This document shows, piece by piece, positions 1 to 12,044 of a stretch of 64,000 bases of DNA. The notes beneath the pieces are model-generated. The model worked only from the letters and a program-made list of their open reading frames with translations, ran no database searches and was not told the DNA's origin. Within the stretch, counting starts at the first letter, position 1. Each line of letters opens with the position of its first letter. Position numbers and translations under genes: made by a program. This DNA is from Ectobius pallidus (taxonomy: Eukaryota; Arthropoda; Insecta; Blattodea; Ectobiidae): contig CAXKWD010000011.1 of NCBI GenBank assembly GCA_964059195.1, positions 29,681,066-29,745,065 on the forward strand, read 5' to 3'.

Positions 1-191
1 TTTTAGAATATCTAGTGACCTTTGAATACCACGAGGCTAATTTCTTTAACAATGTATTCTTTATTGGAATTGACAAAGAATTTAGGAATATTGCCTATGG
101 CTAAGATTTATCATTCGGAGGCTATATTGTATTCAATATTAAAATAGTTTTCATGGATCATTCTTAGTATACATATTCTTTACCTGTTTTA

Positions 192-805
192 GATGAGAAA
201 ATTGCTGGTCTTCTGGTGTTCAGTGGCCTCGGTTTGCACCAAGACCGCTCTTCACCTCTAAAAAGAGGCCCCTATCTGTGCTCATTTCTAAGTACTACTT
301 TCGTTAATACCTTGAGGTGTCCAGTAGTATTAGGAATGGAGCATACACAGACTACACTTCAAAATTCCATGCCAAAGCATAGAATTAAGAAGTGAAGTTC
401 TGGATCTTAGAGTTGTCTTCCTCAGGTTGTTCTTGATATAGAAAAGTTTTTATTCTTGATGTCACAAACACTAAATAAAAACACAAACACTATCTTCTAG
501 TCTTCTTGTTTCTTGATAAAGGAAAGTCTGTACACACGTTACTATTATACACCGGTAAACATCGAAAAAGTACAACTCGACATCAATGCTGGTTACTCCA
601 TGATGGCTTCGACAATATCTGTAATGAGAGAAATATTTTGTATATAAAAACTGTATATTAAAGCGAAAGAGATAAAATGGTAAAAAATCAATTCCTTCTC
701 CCCCCTAAAGAAATATTGATTTCGTATTTTGTTCAGTAGTTGAAATTAAGTACCTAACGAAATGTGCACAGCAAATAGCAAATAGAGTTTTTATTAAGAA
801 CGTAT
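192..805 (+). repeat. Left arm of a 0.6-kb repeat, inverted relative to the copy at the window's right end
   Basis: This stretch matches the reverse complement of 63389-63998 along its whole length, at about nine bases in ten by eye. The match includes the block TTCTGGTGTTCAGTGGCCTC near its outer end and CCTAACGAAATGTGC near its inner end. Similarity stops at CGTAT on the inner side and near GATGAG on the outer side, so the repeat has defined ends. No protein of known type is seen in it. It could be a non-autonomous transposable element present twice, or long terminal inverted repeats of something larger. The first is more likely, because nothing between the arms looks like a coherent element. 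Confidence 0.85.
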
Positions 806-895
806 CTAATAATACATAAGTTCAATTTATGGCTACTTTCAGCATTATTCACTGTTTCTTCAAATGAAATATCTGACATCAAAATCCTGATCTGT

Positions 896-942
896 GTTAG
901 GATAAAAATTCTGCGTTCGACCAAGGAGGAAACTTCTTACAG
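896..942 (+). repeat. Short dispersed repeat shared with 62351-62396
   Basis: About 46 bases around GGATAAAAATTCTGCGTT and CCAAGGAGGAAAC recur in the same orientation at 62351-62396, with two or three differences. It lies just inside the left 0.6-kb arm, and its partner lies about 1 kb inside the right arm. It is probably a fragment of a further dispersed repeat. Confidence 0.6.
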
Positions 943-960
943 GTATGTTTGAAGTAATTC

Positions 961-1595
961 ATGAAATAACATGAAATTTTTTTAATATGTTGACATTTCA
1001 TGATATATCACTTATATTTACAGAGTTTTATAGTGCCCTAAAATGCCTATTTGGACCTTTGGAGCCTATTTTTACTATTTTAGTGCCTAAAATGCCTATT
1101 TTGTACATTTAAAATAAAATTCAACTTCCGTAACTTTTAAAATCATTTAATGGACATCCCTAAATGAAGGGCAGAACAGCAGAGGGTGGGTTTTTCACAG
1201 AAACTTGATTTTCCCAAACTTTTGTCGCCAAAAGAATACTGACTGACAGGGAAGGATTCGCTCAAAACAACAAGTAGCAAGTATACATAATAAGAAGGGA
1301 CATACTGTGTCAATATTTCATATAATCTAAAACTGTTTCTGATAAATGTATTTTTAATTCTGTCTTAATTTTGCAATTATTTCTGTTAAGAATATGTAGG
1401 CTATACCACGCTTATACAGTAAAAAAAAAGATCACGTTACAGTTGAAGAGCATATTGTAGTATTTTAAAGTGTATTTTGTCTATTTACACATTTTTAAAG
1501 CTTATTTTAAGTGCCTATTTTGTTTTTTTAAAGCCTATTTACTTTCAAAAGCCTATTTTAGGTGCCTAAAACTAATTTTTTAGAGCCCAGGTCTA
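961..1595 (+). mobile_element. hAT-like non-autonomous element, copy 1, 5'-truncated
   Basis: This segment aligns with the complete element at 37845-38500 from ATGAAATAACATGAAA to the 3' terminus, which reads CCAGGTCTA here. Shared internal blocks include GCCTAAAATGCCTATTTTG, ATGGACATCCC and GTGGGTTTTTCACAGAAAC. The interior near each end is filled with short repeats of the form GCCTATTTTA. The 5' inverted repeat seen in the complete copy is missing, so no target duplication can be defined. It has no coding capacity and would have needed a transposase in trans. Confidence 0.75.
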
Positions 1596-1603
1596 TTAAT
1601 GAC

Positions 1604-2047
1604 TACAGGGTTACCCAAGCTACAGGGTAAATGGACGGGACAAAAAATATAATTCCTCGTAGCACGCTGAGAAAAGAAATGTTGACCCCTGAAAAGCTGT
1701 TTGAGCATATTGTTGCATGGAAACCAGTTTGCTTATTATTTATGTACATATTTGTATTTTGTTGCGTTATTGCTTGTGACCGTAACGTGGCCGTGACGAA
1801 ACTTGAGCTATAATAATTAATATTCCCCTCGTACCGGAACACTGCACTCATTGTCTCCCGCTGCGGTTATTGCTTCAGATTCATCGCGCATCACACATCT
1901 CGCTCTCCTGACCTGTCAGCCCCATGAACCCATATTCACTAACCACACCCAACTTATCTATCCTTTCCACGAGAAATGAATAGTTAAAAGTTCATCTTGT
2001 CTTCCTTAGACTTACTATATTATAAAAGAGGTTCGTCCCACGCAGAT
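1604..2047. other. Intervening DNA, no gene recognised
   Basis: Unique-looking AT-rich sequence. Short open frames here (about 60-80 codons) overlap on both strands and match no family I know. Confidence 0.6.
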
Positions 2048-2059
2048 AATGTTATTTGC

Positions 2060-2498
2060 CTTTCTTTCTTTCTTTCTTTATCGTAGTTTTACCTCTCCCT
2101 TTTAGGATTTAAGCGACCCAAGCCGCCAGGGCCTTACAGGGCCGCGACCTGTTGGGAGAGGGATTATCTTTGGATCACATACATAATTTTTTGACCAGAC
2201 AAGGACATGGAGTGCCTCCCTGGATGAGTGATCAGCCCAATGCCGGGGCCACCTCCGAGACAACACGAACACATAGGACGAGACACACCATTCACACACA
2301 CACTCACTCCAAACAAGGCGAGGATGGGATGGAGGTGATAATGACGGCCAGATGATATCTGGGGACCCAAAGTTACCCGACATGTCTCACAGGTGAGGAA
2401 AAACCCCAGAAAAAAACCCACCTAGCTAACTTGTCCCGATTAGGAATCGAACCCGGGCCCACTGCGTGAGAGGAGCGAACGAATCCTCTACGCGACAG
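2060..2498 (-). mobile_element. SINE family A, full length, tRNA-derived, with 12-bp target duplication
   Basis: On the minus strand the element starts with a tRNA-like head holding a B-box-like GGTTCGATTCC (about 2440-2460) and an A-box-like TCGCGTAGAGG. It runs through a body containing GCGACCCAAGCCGCC on the plus strand and ends in a (GAAA)n tail, seen as TTTC repeats at 2060-2079. The flanks carry a perfect 12-bp direct repeat, AATGTTATTTGC, at 2048-2059 and 2499-2510, as expected for LINE-mediated insertion. Transcription would be by RNA polymerase III from the internal promoter. Partial copies of the family lie at 4440-4651, 41851-41945 and 57688-57775. Confidence 0.9.
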
Positions 2499-2715
2499 AA
2501 TGTTATTTGCTAGCGAATGACTTTCACTTTAATGTAAACATTCCAACAGTAACTTAATAAACTACTGTAAAAGAATTCTAATTAATGTGTCTAAGTAAAG
2601 GATATAACAGAGTTAGGGTAAGAAAACTTGCTGTACATCAGATAGGTTTACAAATAAAAGTTTTTGGAAGCAAGGAGATGCATTATTGAGTCTGCTTTCA
2701 AATTTCGTGTTGGAA

Positions 2716-3078
2716 TATGCCAATAGGAAAGTTCAGGGAAACAAAGATAGGCCTAAAATTAAATAACGGCCACCCGATTCTGGCTTGTGCAGACGTTTGT
2801 CTGTTGAGCGATGACATAACACAATCGAGAGAAATGCAGAAAGTATTTTCGATTTCTGCAGGAATGTTGGATTGGAAATTAATACAGAAAAATATATATG
2901 TATGGTTATCAAACGTCAAAATAATGCGCTACAAAATATTATAATAACCGATAAAGCTTCGAACAAATGGAGAAATTGAAATATCTCGGAGCAATCATTA
3001 CAGACACAAATAATATTAAGTGACGACTAAAATCAGGAAATGCTTCTTTTTATGCAATTCATGTCATCCAATATTTGG
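2716..3078 (+). pseudogene. LINE reverse transcriptase fragment (ORF2 middle part)
   Basis: Three successive frames give one recognisable RT stretch. First comes a block around HPILACADV, equivalent to the LLAYADD catalytic loop of non-LTR retrotransposon RTs. It is followed by a block around INTEKYICMVIKRQN, then by FEQMEKLKYLGAIITDTN, the thumb-like region. After an in-frame TGA, RRLKSGNASFYA continues. The catalytic YADD has become CADV, so tyrosine and the second aspartate are lost. At least one frameshift near 2868 and another near 2950 separate the blocks. The family appears to be the one whose C-terminal end lies at 27835-28250 and 45880-45975. It is a dead, 5'- and 3'-incomplete insertion; no target duplication was found. 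Confidence 0.8.
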
Positions 3079-3149
3079 CTGCACTATTAATGCATATGTT
3101 GTATGTCATCAGGTTAACCATTGAGGCACTAAGAGCATGTAAAGTTTAT

Positions 3150-3300
3150 CTAGTCACTGACTTTGGCACATTACTTTCGTCCTTAGAAATCAGCCCACCA
3201 CAAGAAAAACATTCAGTGTCGTTGTCTTCTTCATCATCACCATCACTGTCTAATGTCTCCTCGAAGTTTATGAAAGGCTGTTAAAACATCTTGCAGCTTC
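3150..3300 (-). pseudogene. Decayed coding remnant with acidic run and CxxC, possibly transposase C-terminus
   Basis: On the minus strand one frame stays open over an acidic segment, DSDGDDEEDND, followed directly by a C-F-S-C pair and a basic stretch. Upstream on the same strand, in another frame, HPNLSFRKLQDVL can be read. An acidic run followed by a CxxC zinc-binding start is a common C-terminal layout in pogo/Tigger-type DDE transposases, but no catalytic residue is visible here. The composition looks like former coding sequence. The assignment to a transposase is a guess and no start or stop can be chosen. Confidence 0.3.
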
Positions 3301-4439
3301 CGAAAAGATAAATTTGGGTGTCACCGAAAGAAATTCTTAGTAACTTTTTAACATGCTTTTCCTGAATTCTCAGAGAAACGATGCTTCAAATTATTTCTTA
3401 TGTCTAGTTGCCACGCAAGCCATGATAGGGCTATCGTTCCTTCATTGTTAAAGAATACTTCATTAATTCGTTTTCTAGACTTTCTAGTAGAATAGACTTT
3501 TGTCCCAATTTTCGGATTTTTAGCTGTTTATATAATTATGAATCGTTTAGTTTACGAATGTTTCGCGTGTAAGTGTTAATAAATACAATGTTTTGATTCC
3601 TTTGAGATTAGTTTAAAACTTTTTAATTAATTATCACGGGCTTAGCCGCGGGCATATGCTAGTATTAAATGTAACGAACCGAACTATCTTATGTTGACTT
3701 CACGATGTTAACAGACGTCACAATGTTGGAAAAAAGTTTCTTAAATCCTTCTAAGATAGTTTTTCGTTATGCCGCTAAATGGACTTACGATTATAGGCCC
3801 TATAACCCTGCCTTTCCCCGTTTCTGTCCATAATTCTCAATGTACGAGAATATGATTCTTAGATAGATTTGTTTCTTATTCACCAACCTGTAAACATCTC
3901 AAAATTTAATTTTATGGACTTACGATCGTATGGTTCACAGGTACAGAAATTAGATCGAAACCAATTCCTATAATAGAGTATCGTCAACAAAATTCGAAGT
4001 AAATGCTGAAGGATTTACTTGTGTAAAAGTGTTTGCCTTTCTAGACAAAAGTCACTGACCTAGCTGAACGCAAGTTGAGTGATTACTTCAGAAACAAATG
4101 CACTGTCTGATATATTAAATACTTTATCCACGAACTAGCCACTAGCCTGAGCCCAGATTGCGTAAAGCCGGGAGTTGTAACAGAGGAGTGAAAAACAAAC
4201 CAGTTTTCTGCTGGCTACGCTCTCCCGTGCTCATTTTAATACTAATTATCCACATTGTTTGCGTGCACATGCTTCGTGGTGGTGTGAGGGATCTGCAAGT
4301 AATGAACAACTCAATGCTACAAATCTTCTCTCCGGATGTGTCCATTATATCCGTTAAAAACGGTACACAGTGAGTCAAAACGTCTGGGAAGCTTTAAGCA
4401 TGTTCGATTAACATTTTTTTTTTAAATTCTAGTTCGTTT
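3301..4439. other. Intervening DNA, no gene recognised
   Basis: AT-rich sequence without a recognisable family. A motif near 3635-3663 (CGGGCTTAGCCGCGGGC followed by CTAGT) resembles the hairpin-plus-CTAGT end of some Helitrons but stands alone. Overlapping open frames of 70-80 codons at 4142-4378 look spurious. Confidence 0.5.
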
Positions 4440-4441
4440 CT

Positions 4442-4497
<56 letters not shown>

Positions 4498-4651
4498 TAT
4501 CTGAGTTTAACCTCTCCCTTTTAAGATTTAAGCGACCCAAGCCGCCCGGGCCTTAACAGGGCCGCGACCTGTCGGGAGAGAAATTAGCTTTGGATCACAT
4601 ACATACTTTTTTGACCTGACAAGGACATGAAGGGCCTCCCCGGATGAGTGA
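4440..4651 (-). mobile_element. SINE family A, 3' part only, with long (TTTC)n tail
   Basis: Positions 4499-4651 match the 3' body of the full-length SINE A at 2060-2498, including GCGACCCAAGCCGCC. The copy is preceded on the plus strand by about 14 uninterrupted TTTC units, which are the expanded A-rich tail on the element's own strand. The tRNA-like head is missing, so the copy is 5'-truncated. Confidence 0.85.
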
Positions 4652-6326
4652 CCTAAATTAGTTATTGCCTTGTCTGACGTTTCTGTAAGTGAAAGGACAC
4701 TGGTCCTAGGCGATGAATAAAAAAAAACACAATTTCTGAAAAAAAAAACTATGCTAGTAGCATCTATGTGCATTTTGAAAAAGAAAAAGTCCTCAATCAG
4801 GGTTGGCATTTCCCGTCCAATACTAATATATACCATCCCAGTGAGAAAAACTGGTAAATACCTGGATAAATTGGTAAATACCGGATAAAAGTGAGAAAAA
4901 ACTTGAAAAAAGATTAAGTTAGCAAATTCCAACTTTATGGATTATATTCATATTCCCAAACATTTCTGTGTAATCTCTTTAGAAATAGTTTTAAAACAAA
5001 TGTCATATTTATAATGTAATAATATCAAGCTTTATGATTCCATTTTGCAATAAATAAACCTTCAGAACTGTTTGATTTATTTTTTAATTGTTATATATAT
5101 ATATGGGAAATTGACATAAGCACTTTATTTTTCAAATTTCCCCATAAATAATATTTACATACTGTTAGAAGAACTTAATGACAATATCACATAGGCCTAA
5201 CACAAGAGAAAGTAACTCTGTCTCGGAAGCTGAACTTATGCGCGTGAAAGAAAATTTCCTAAAAAGATGCCAGAATTGTCTGGATGCAAGAGGAGAACAT
5301 TTCCAACATCTCTTGTGATGAGGTACGTGGTTATCTTTATTGTAATTTTAACTGTAAATGTGAGAACCTGAATCATTACAACGACCGCGGCATTATTTGC
5401 GTAGATATTTCACCCGATCGCTCGGGAGTTGGAGCTGTGCCAGCCGCGACGCAGAAACCCGCGTCATTGGCCAACTCTTGCGTGGGACTCACTGTAGAAG
5501 CTGTAGTAGTCAAACTCAAAATTAATAACTGAAATACTGAAGTTCTGGCTAAACATATAAATATAAATTCACAATACTTGCAATGCACAGTTCAATAACA
5601 ATCAGAAGAGGAGCTTTTCTGATAATATTATTAGTGTGTCACCCTGTGTGGTGGAAGAGCCTTAAAAAAAGTGGAACTGATAGGCCTATAAACTTTCTGG
5701 AACTAATAGAACACTTTCAAGGATGTCCTGCATCGTCTGCATTTTTGGAGTGCACTTTTTTAATTTCTCATTTATTTATAACAAAATTAGAAACAGATTA
5801 GGCTTACAAAAAGCTTCTAAACTAGTGTTTTGTTACATGCTGTTGAAGTGAAACTTTAGATTGGTGTTTAGAAATTCCACCACTGTATTTTAATTATATT
5901 GTATAGAACCTACTTTAATTTTGAAGTTATTTAACATTAACTTGTCATACTTTAAGTAATGCAGGATGCTATATGCAGTACAGTTTTAAAAAGAAAAGTT
6001 TAAGTACACTTCTTGAAATTTTTTAATAAACATGAGGAATTTCATTTGCTTTAGTGTCCATTCTCAAAGTTTACTTTTATGTAGATTGCAATTTCTGAGA
6101 CAGGTGAAAAATGTCAGTAGGCCTATATATGGAAATTGTGTATTACCAGAATGTTTCTATATTTTATATTAGTACTTACTGGAATCAAGTCATGGCGTGA
6201 CACTTTCAATTTATTCTAGCTTGTCTTTGTTTTGCAGCCACATAAAAATATTTCAACAGCTGGATGGCCTGGGCATATTATATTGAATATTATTAATGAA
6301 TTTCATCTTCAGACAGGGTTAAAATA
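4652..6326. other. Intervening DNA, no gene recognised
   Basis: Mostly AT-rich. A GC-richer patch at about 5385-5510 contains open frames on both strands (for example 5284-5532 plus), but I recognise no domain. A short (TA)n run sits at 5094-5104. Confidence 0.5.
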
Positions 6327-6951
6327 GTTTTAAAATAGAGAGATTGTCCACCTTAGAAACCTTGTCGTTGAAAAAAAAGTGTACTTAGAAAAAAAAAGTG
6401 TACATAGGCCAAACAGGTAGAAAGTTCAAGCAAAGATTCAAGGAAAATGTTAATGACTTCAGATATAATAGTAATCGCTCATCATACGCTAAACATCTCC
6501 TTAATACTGGACATAGATTAGATAACATAGACAATACATTAGAAATCCTCCAGAATTATAAAAAAGGTAATAGGCTTAATATATTAGAAAATCTACAAAA
6601 ATAAAAATAATATTCTCAACGAATCCACAATTGACCATAATCACCTGTTTGAACTCGCAACAACTGTGACCTAAAACATGCAACAAGTAAACAACCGGCA
6701 CATACATCAGTACATCATCAGACATTGTGACTGTTGTGTCTCCAAATCTGAACTGAAGATGACGCAACTTGCATCGAAATGCATTTTCAAGTAATAGACG
6801 CATCTGGGGGACCAAGAAGAAGTTTTAATAATATGACAACAGTGCTTTTAACGTGTGCTTGTGCCTTCTATGTTATTTTATATTTCATAAAAGGCCCCAT
6901 ATAAGTGCAACGACAAGGGTTCTAAGGTGGACAATCTCTCTATTTTAAAAC
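6327..6951 (+). mobile_element. Penelope-like retroelement fragment bounded by 43-bp inverted repeats
   Basis: The segment is enclosed by inverted repeats at 6327-6369 and 6909-6951 that match at 42 of 43 positions. Both begin, reading inward, with GTTTTAAAATAGAGAGATTG. Inside lies the C-terminal endonuclease piece described separately. Penelope-like elements use an RT with a C-terminal GIY-YIG nuclease and often insert as 5'-truncated copies with inverted or partial tandem flanking sequence, which fits this layout. Only about 625 bp remain, and no RT domain is visible. No clear target duplication was found. Confidence 0.75.
6398..6604 (+). pseudogene. GIY-YIG endonuclease domain of a Penelope-like element (5'-truncated)
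   Basis: The 68-residue frame opens with VYIGQTGRKFKQRFKEN. This is the second half of the GIY-YIG signature (YIG at residues 2-4) followed by the conserved arginine-containing helix (R at residues 8 and 13). YAKHLLNTGH and a lysine-rich EILQNYKKG stretch follow, which is the usual order in Penelope ORF C-termini. The frame ends with TAA at 6602-6604. There is no ATG: the sequence starts after A-rich repeats of AGTGTAC, and the GIY half of the motif is lost. In a full element this nuclease nicks target DNA for reverse transcription. Here it is a fragment with no promoter or RT. Confidence 0.8.
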
Positions 6952-9310
6952 TATATTGAATATGTTGTCATTAATTACAACTATAAATTTATAATGGTAT
7001 TGTATAATGACAATAAGACTTACAAACTTAATTTTGTTACATTAAAAGTTGCAATTACGTTATAGATTATGCGTACTCAAAACATTTAATAACTACAATT
7101 GTTACAGTAATGAGTTTTTCCCAGTTTTCCCATGGTACAAGATGACAAAATGCTGTGCTATATTTTCTCTTACAAGTGTACCGGCAAAAATGAGCAAGAT
7201 GCAAAATGTAGGAAGATATTTAAAAAAAGTAACTGTGACTGCCATGAGTGAAACGGATAATTATGTTATTTATAATTATTTCCAGGTGTAGGCCTAACAG
7301 TTCTTGAGGTTTCAAAATTTAAAAGCATAGAATTTGTAACAATATTAGTGCTAGATTTAATCTTATGTTTCAATTTAATTACAAATTTGAATCTAGGCCT
7401 AAAATTAACTACTAAATTACAAGTACTAGTTTCAGATTATTTTTTAATAAATCGACGACATTGTTCTTGTCCTGTATTTCATGTTTAATTTACTCATTTA
7501 TATAAATAATAGTACTTTAATTTGTCCTTATATACTGTTAACTCCTCTAATCTAGTAAATATTTTGGCAGTTTTGATTAGTTATGTTTTCTGTCTACTAT
7601 GCAAAACTCGTTACAGTTACTATAATCCTGTTAAGTTCAAAATAATTAAATAACAAGAAAAAATGTTGTTCGTTTATTAAAACTATATGATCAGTTTTTC
7701 CAGTTTAATTAGTCTGCAATAAAATCTGTAAGTTTCTATGACTCGTCATCTCACAGATTTTATTTATTTTCATCTCTTTCAACAAGTGGGTTGTTTTTAT
7801 GTAACACCCGTTAAAATATATATGTTATATATATATATTTCAAATAGGCCTATCAGTGAAAATTTTTATTTCAGGAAATAATACCTGATGTAACTTTTGT
7901 AATTAATGAAATTTTGATATCTATTATATCTTTCACAAATTTGTCTTTTTAACTGTGCAACTGTAACACCTGTCACAATGGAATGCCTGATTGAAAAAAA
8001 AGGGATTTCGGCGTCTAAAGATTTGGGACGTCCAACAATAAAAGGCAGAAATTTCTAATAAAGATAATGTCATGCTGGTGATAGTGTAACACAAAAGGTC
8101 TAGGACTAAACTGACTTTCTGCCAATTGTACATTCCTCACGAGACCATAATGAACAGGCCTACAGTTTTTCCATTAATATATTATTGCTTTTGTACACAT
8201 AAAACACAGTTAACATATTCAGTAATTAACAATGAATTAAAACGTTTATGAATAGAAATGGGTATAATCTTGACCCAATATAGCCTAATTGCTATGAAAG
8301 CTGACTTTCCCAATGTCGTTCCACTTTGCATAATATATTTGGAGAAATGTTGTTAAGGCTTAAAAAGGCTTATGACTTAACTGTAAGAAGAAAGTTAACT
8401 GAACTGCCACACATTTTGATGACTTAGAAGAGATACTCGACACATTACAGGAAAACTTCACTGATGCAGGTGAACCTGTAGCTAATTAGGCCTAAATTGA
8501 GAGGATGCATGTAAAAATGGAGTTGCCAGGAGAGGAAGGAGAGCATGAATTCCTCGGTGTTTTGCTCCAGCTATTTGTAACGTCCAGGAATCTGTAAAAT
8601 CATTTTCGGAGAACGAACATAGGCGAAGGAAGGCACTGAAAATTCTATAGGATGATTGTAACTCATCTTGGAAATTTTCGGAAACTCTAAGGAAAGACCA
8701 GATAGGTAATACTGTCCTATTGGCTCTTCGGAAGACATCGTAGAATTCGGTAACCCATAAAAAAAACCACATCAAAGTTTACGGTTTCCAACTATCGGCA
8801 ATATAAAGAACGGGAAGAAATTACAAATGACTTAATAGTTATAAGTTAGGCTTAAATTTTAAAGTTGCAGTCCATAGAAATCGAAAATTAAGACAATTAC
8901 AATGAGAGATTATTAAAGTATTTTAACGAACTAGAGACATGGGCTGAGAAAATAATAATTTTACCATTAAATGAAATTTGCCATAGGATGAATTTTAACA
9001 TTAAGCGAATTGTACCTATAAAGCATTAGCACTTTAAAACATCGAAGTGGAAATAACGACACAACACTGAGGTTCCAAAACAGCAAACAGGAATGATCGG
9101 TGTGCCCATAACGCTACAACTTAGTAACATCGCCGGTAGAATACTTTGTATGCAATCTCTATACCATCACAGCAAGAAAATTTTGAAAGAAGTCCAATGA
9201 CTGTACAGGGCTGCATAACACACAAAAGATATTCTTCACCGAAATTAAAAAATTAATTTTGACTGAATTGACCGTACTAACAGGATGAAATTTGAATGGT
9301 AAAATTTTAA
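6952..9310. other. Intervening DNA, no gene recognised
   Basis: Low-complexity AT-rich sequence with five TAGGCCTA octamers and a (TA)n run near 7819-7840. An open frame of 97 codons on the minus strand at 8482-8775 shows no familiar domain and I treat it as chance. Confidence 0.55.
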
Positions 9311-9462
9311 TACTTCTCTATCAAGTAGCTCCTCAGTTTGAACCATGAGGCTGAGTGCATCCCGTTCCAGACCTCCCTACCTCATAAAAACCCGATGATG
9401 TGCCGGGGATCAAACCCAGGCCTGCGGATTCGTAGCTAACCATGAGACCACGCAGGCGGCCG
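9311..9462 (-). mobile_element. SINE family C (tRNA-derived), partial
   Basis: Read on the minus strand, the head carries ATGGTTAGCTACG and a B-box-like GGGTTTGATCCCCGG. The body has ACTGAGGAGCTACTTGATAG. The same order is found at 24150-24455. The 3' tail segment seen in that copy and at 61492-61584 is absent. No clear target duplication. Confidence 0.75.
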
Positions 9463-10683
9463 AATACGTGGTAAGGGTGAAACATAATTCTATACAACTA
9501 TGGTATAGTGAAACTAAATGAAAGGTTTGGATAATCACATAGGCCTACTTGACGGGGCCCTAGTTATGTTGTGCATGAGAACTGCCACTGCTGATCCAAT
9601 ATTAACGTTACTAACGCTAATATTGGCATATATGGTTCGGGGTCCGTGGAGTACAAAACAGCCGGATTTTCCATGCATGATATATGTTAATGAAAACTTA
9701 CCTTTTTACTGTAATTCCTGTGTCTTGCACACGTAGCCTGCGGTGTTAATGCGATGGAGATAGAGAAGGCTTGCAGTATGCATCTTAAAGAGGAGAATGG
9801 TCAGCTGGGTCCTACAGCAGAACGTTAACACGATCACATATTACACCAGTTCACTGAGATTGATGTCTTATTGTGTCGAATTTCGTTAGTTTGGATCCCG
9901 GAAGCCATCTTTAAACTGTCTTCGAAGCGCGAAACTGCTTCCAGTTTCCCACGGTAGGATCGCATAATAGCAGCAGCAGAGTCAAAGCTATTTTAGTGAA
10001 ATTATAAAGCTACAGATTATAATGAAATCCTCTCCGGTAAGGAAAATTTACAGCCAATAGGCAGTTCGAAATATGTTTGATATGTTCGCAATAATAAATG
10101 AATAATATAACTTGTGTGGACATTTCTTTGTTATTATTATAAACTCGTAAAAATTGTCTCTGTGTTGACTCCTGTCAACCTTGAATATCGGTATGTTTCA
10201 AGGTTAACCACTTCGATGGCACTTGCAACGTCATACGAGAAAAATCGATATTCCGTGGTATTTCTTGGCGCGATAAGGAAACGTTTTTACGGAGGGAAAA
10301 CATTTTGAAGTTCTTAATGCCCATTGGGCGCATTTTACGTTTATTGTAAAACCTTTTGAAGAGTGAAACAAAAAGCTGGTCATTGGATTTCGTACCAGAG
10401 TACAAGAAGTAGGCCTACAAATACATCTGGAAAAACAAAGCAACCGATCGCATATTTGTCTTCGACTTGCAGCATCCATATTTGTATAAGGTAAGATGAA
10501 AATTATGTAACGAGTGGGAGTAGGTTAATAAAATAAATATACTGGTAACTTATAGACGTCATACGATAATCACTACATTTAATAACAATTTAATAGGTGC
10601 TTACTTACAGTAAACATATCACAGCTATATGATCATATTATCCCTATAATATAGGCTAAAGTCACACGGCTGACTCACTCACT
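9463..10683. other. Intervening DNA, no gene recognised
   Basis: No family recognised. Open frames of 64-82 codons around 10114-10479 overlap one another on opposite strands and look fortuitous. Confidence 0.5.
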
Positions 10684-10945
10684 CACTGACTTTAATGTTT
10701 GCCCACTTTCAGATGAGCTAGAAACATGAAATTTGGTACATATATAGCTTTTAGACTGTAAACCACAGGAAAATTCCAAAAAGTATATATATATTTTTAT
10801 TTTTAGCCCCAAAAACCCCCGAAAAGGGCACCCTCACTGACATTAATGTTTGCCCACTTCCAGATGAGCTAGAAACTTGAATTTTGGTACACATATTTAT
10901 TTTAGCCTTGTAAACCATAGGAAAATTCCAAAAACCTTTCCCGAG
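10684..10945 (+). repeat. Two diverged tandem units, period about 150 bp
   Basis: The block TTAATGTTTGCCCACTT followed by CAGATGAGCTAGAAAC occurs at 10684 onward and again at 10834 onward. Each is followed by TTTGGTACA, TGTAAACCA and GGAAAATTCCAAAAA. The repeated phrase about ATTTGGTACA is common in dispersed arthropod repeats. It is preceded by a short CACT run (10674-10686). Confidence 0.75.
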
Positions 10946-12044
10946 AACCTTAGCGGAGGTATGGGGGCGGAGAGCCCCAATGAGCAAAGCGAGTTAACTT
11001 ATGGGCTTATACAATACTCTACAGTATACACTGTGTATATATAGGCCTATTTCACATCTATGAGCTAATATACTGATATGTTATAAAGGTTACATCCACA
11101 AAACATACTGTAGAGTGCCGTAAATATGCGATATTAGACTTTTAGCTAGAATAACGCTGAAAATAGTAGGCCTACTTTGTGTGAATAATTGAAAGGATAT
11201 TTACGTCCCATAGTGTTTAATTATCTACTTGAAAATATATACTGTAGCTGTAAATATTTTTAAACAGTAATTTTGGCAACTTTATCCGAATAGGCCTATT
11301 ACCACGAAGATTTTTTCTGTGAATACTGTCTTCCTAACAGCTTAAGTATAAAACAATAATATCTTTAGTACCCGCGATTATTAAAAGCAGCCATGAGGAT
11401 CACGGAGGGGAATAATGATGACTGTATATACTCCTCTCCAAATACTATCTGGTTTTTCATTATGGCCGGTGAGAAGAAAACGTGCAGCCATTAGGGCGGG
11501 TTCAAGTAACACAGATAAGGAAACGAAGGAATGCAAGCTTTAGTTGTATGTGCAACTAACGCATTGACACCTACATTTCCTTGGATCGGTCCTGGACTAC
11601 TGTACTGTCGCTGTCACATGTTGTTCCCACCAAACAGTACTACTGCTTATGTTAATCGCATGTGTTGACTCATGAGTCATGACCTAGCATGTGCCGTATG
11701 TATAGGGGTAAGCAAAGTTATTGTGAAGTGGCATTTTTTTTACCGAGATCATTTTTTAAATATTCGTATGCTTAAGTTGATACAAATATGGCAGTAAAAT
11801 AATTACTGAAAAACTACGCTCGTTGAGACACTTTTCTGACATCTATAAAATTGTATGCCGGCTTTACCTGCCGTTTGAACTGCTGCACGGCGTTCCGGAT
11901 GCGCGGAGAAGATTGACCGTTCGTGTTAGTGTCTTACAGGGGAGATGTCAAAACAGAAGTGATTGGTGTTGATGTAGTGATTAAAAACACAAGAATTTTC
12001 AGAACCATGCGCAACAAATAATCGCGTGATTATCACAATCTTCT
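10946..12044. other. Intervening DNA, no gene recognised
   Basis: AT-rich with several TAGGCCTA octamers (about 11041, 11168 and 11291). No coding or RNA feature recognised. Confidence 0.5.

Noticed and set aside
2102..2421. Overlapping open frames on both strands
   Set aside because: They lie within the non-coding SINE A.
3635..3663. Possible Helitron 3' end (GC-rich hairpin followed by CTAGT)
   Set aside because: Short motif, no matching 5' TC end or sibling copy in the window.
4528..4932. 134-codon minus-strand open frame
   Set aside because: Its 3' part is SINE A sequence and the rest has no domain; likely chance.
8482..8775. 97-codon minus-strand open frame as a gene
   Set aside because: No domain, no splice context, and similar frames arise by chance at this length in a 64-kb window.
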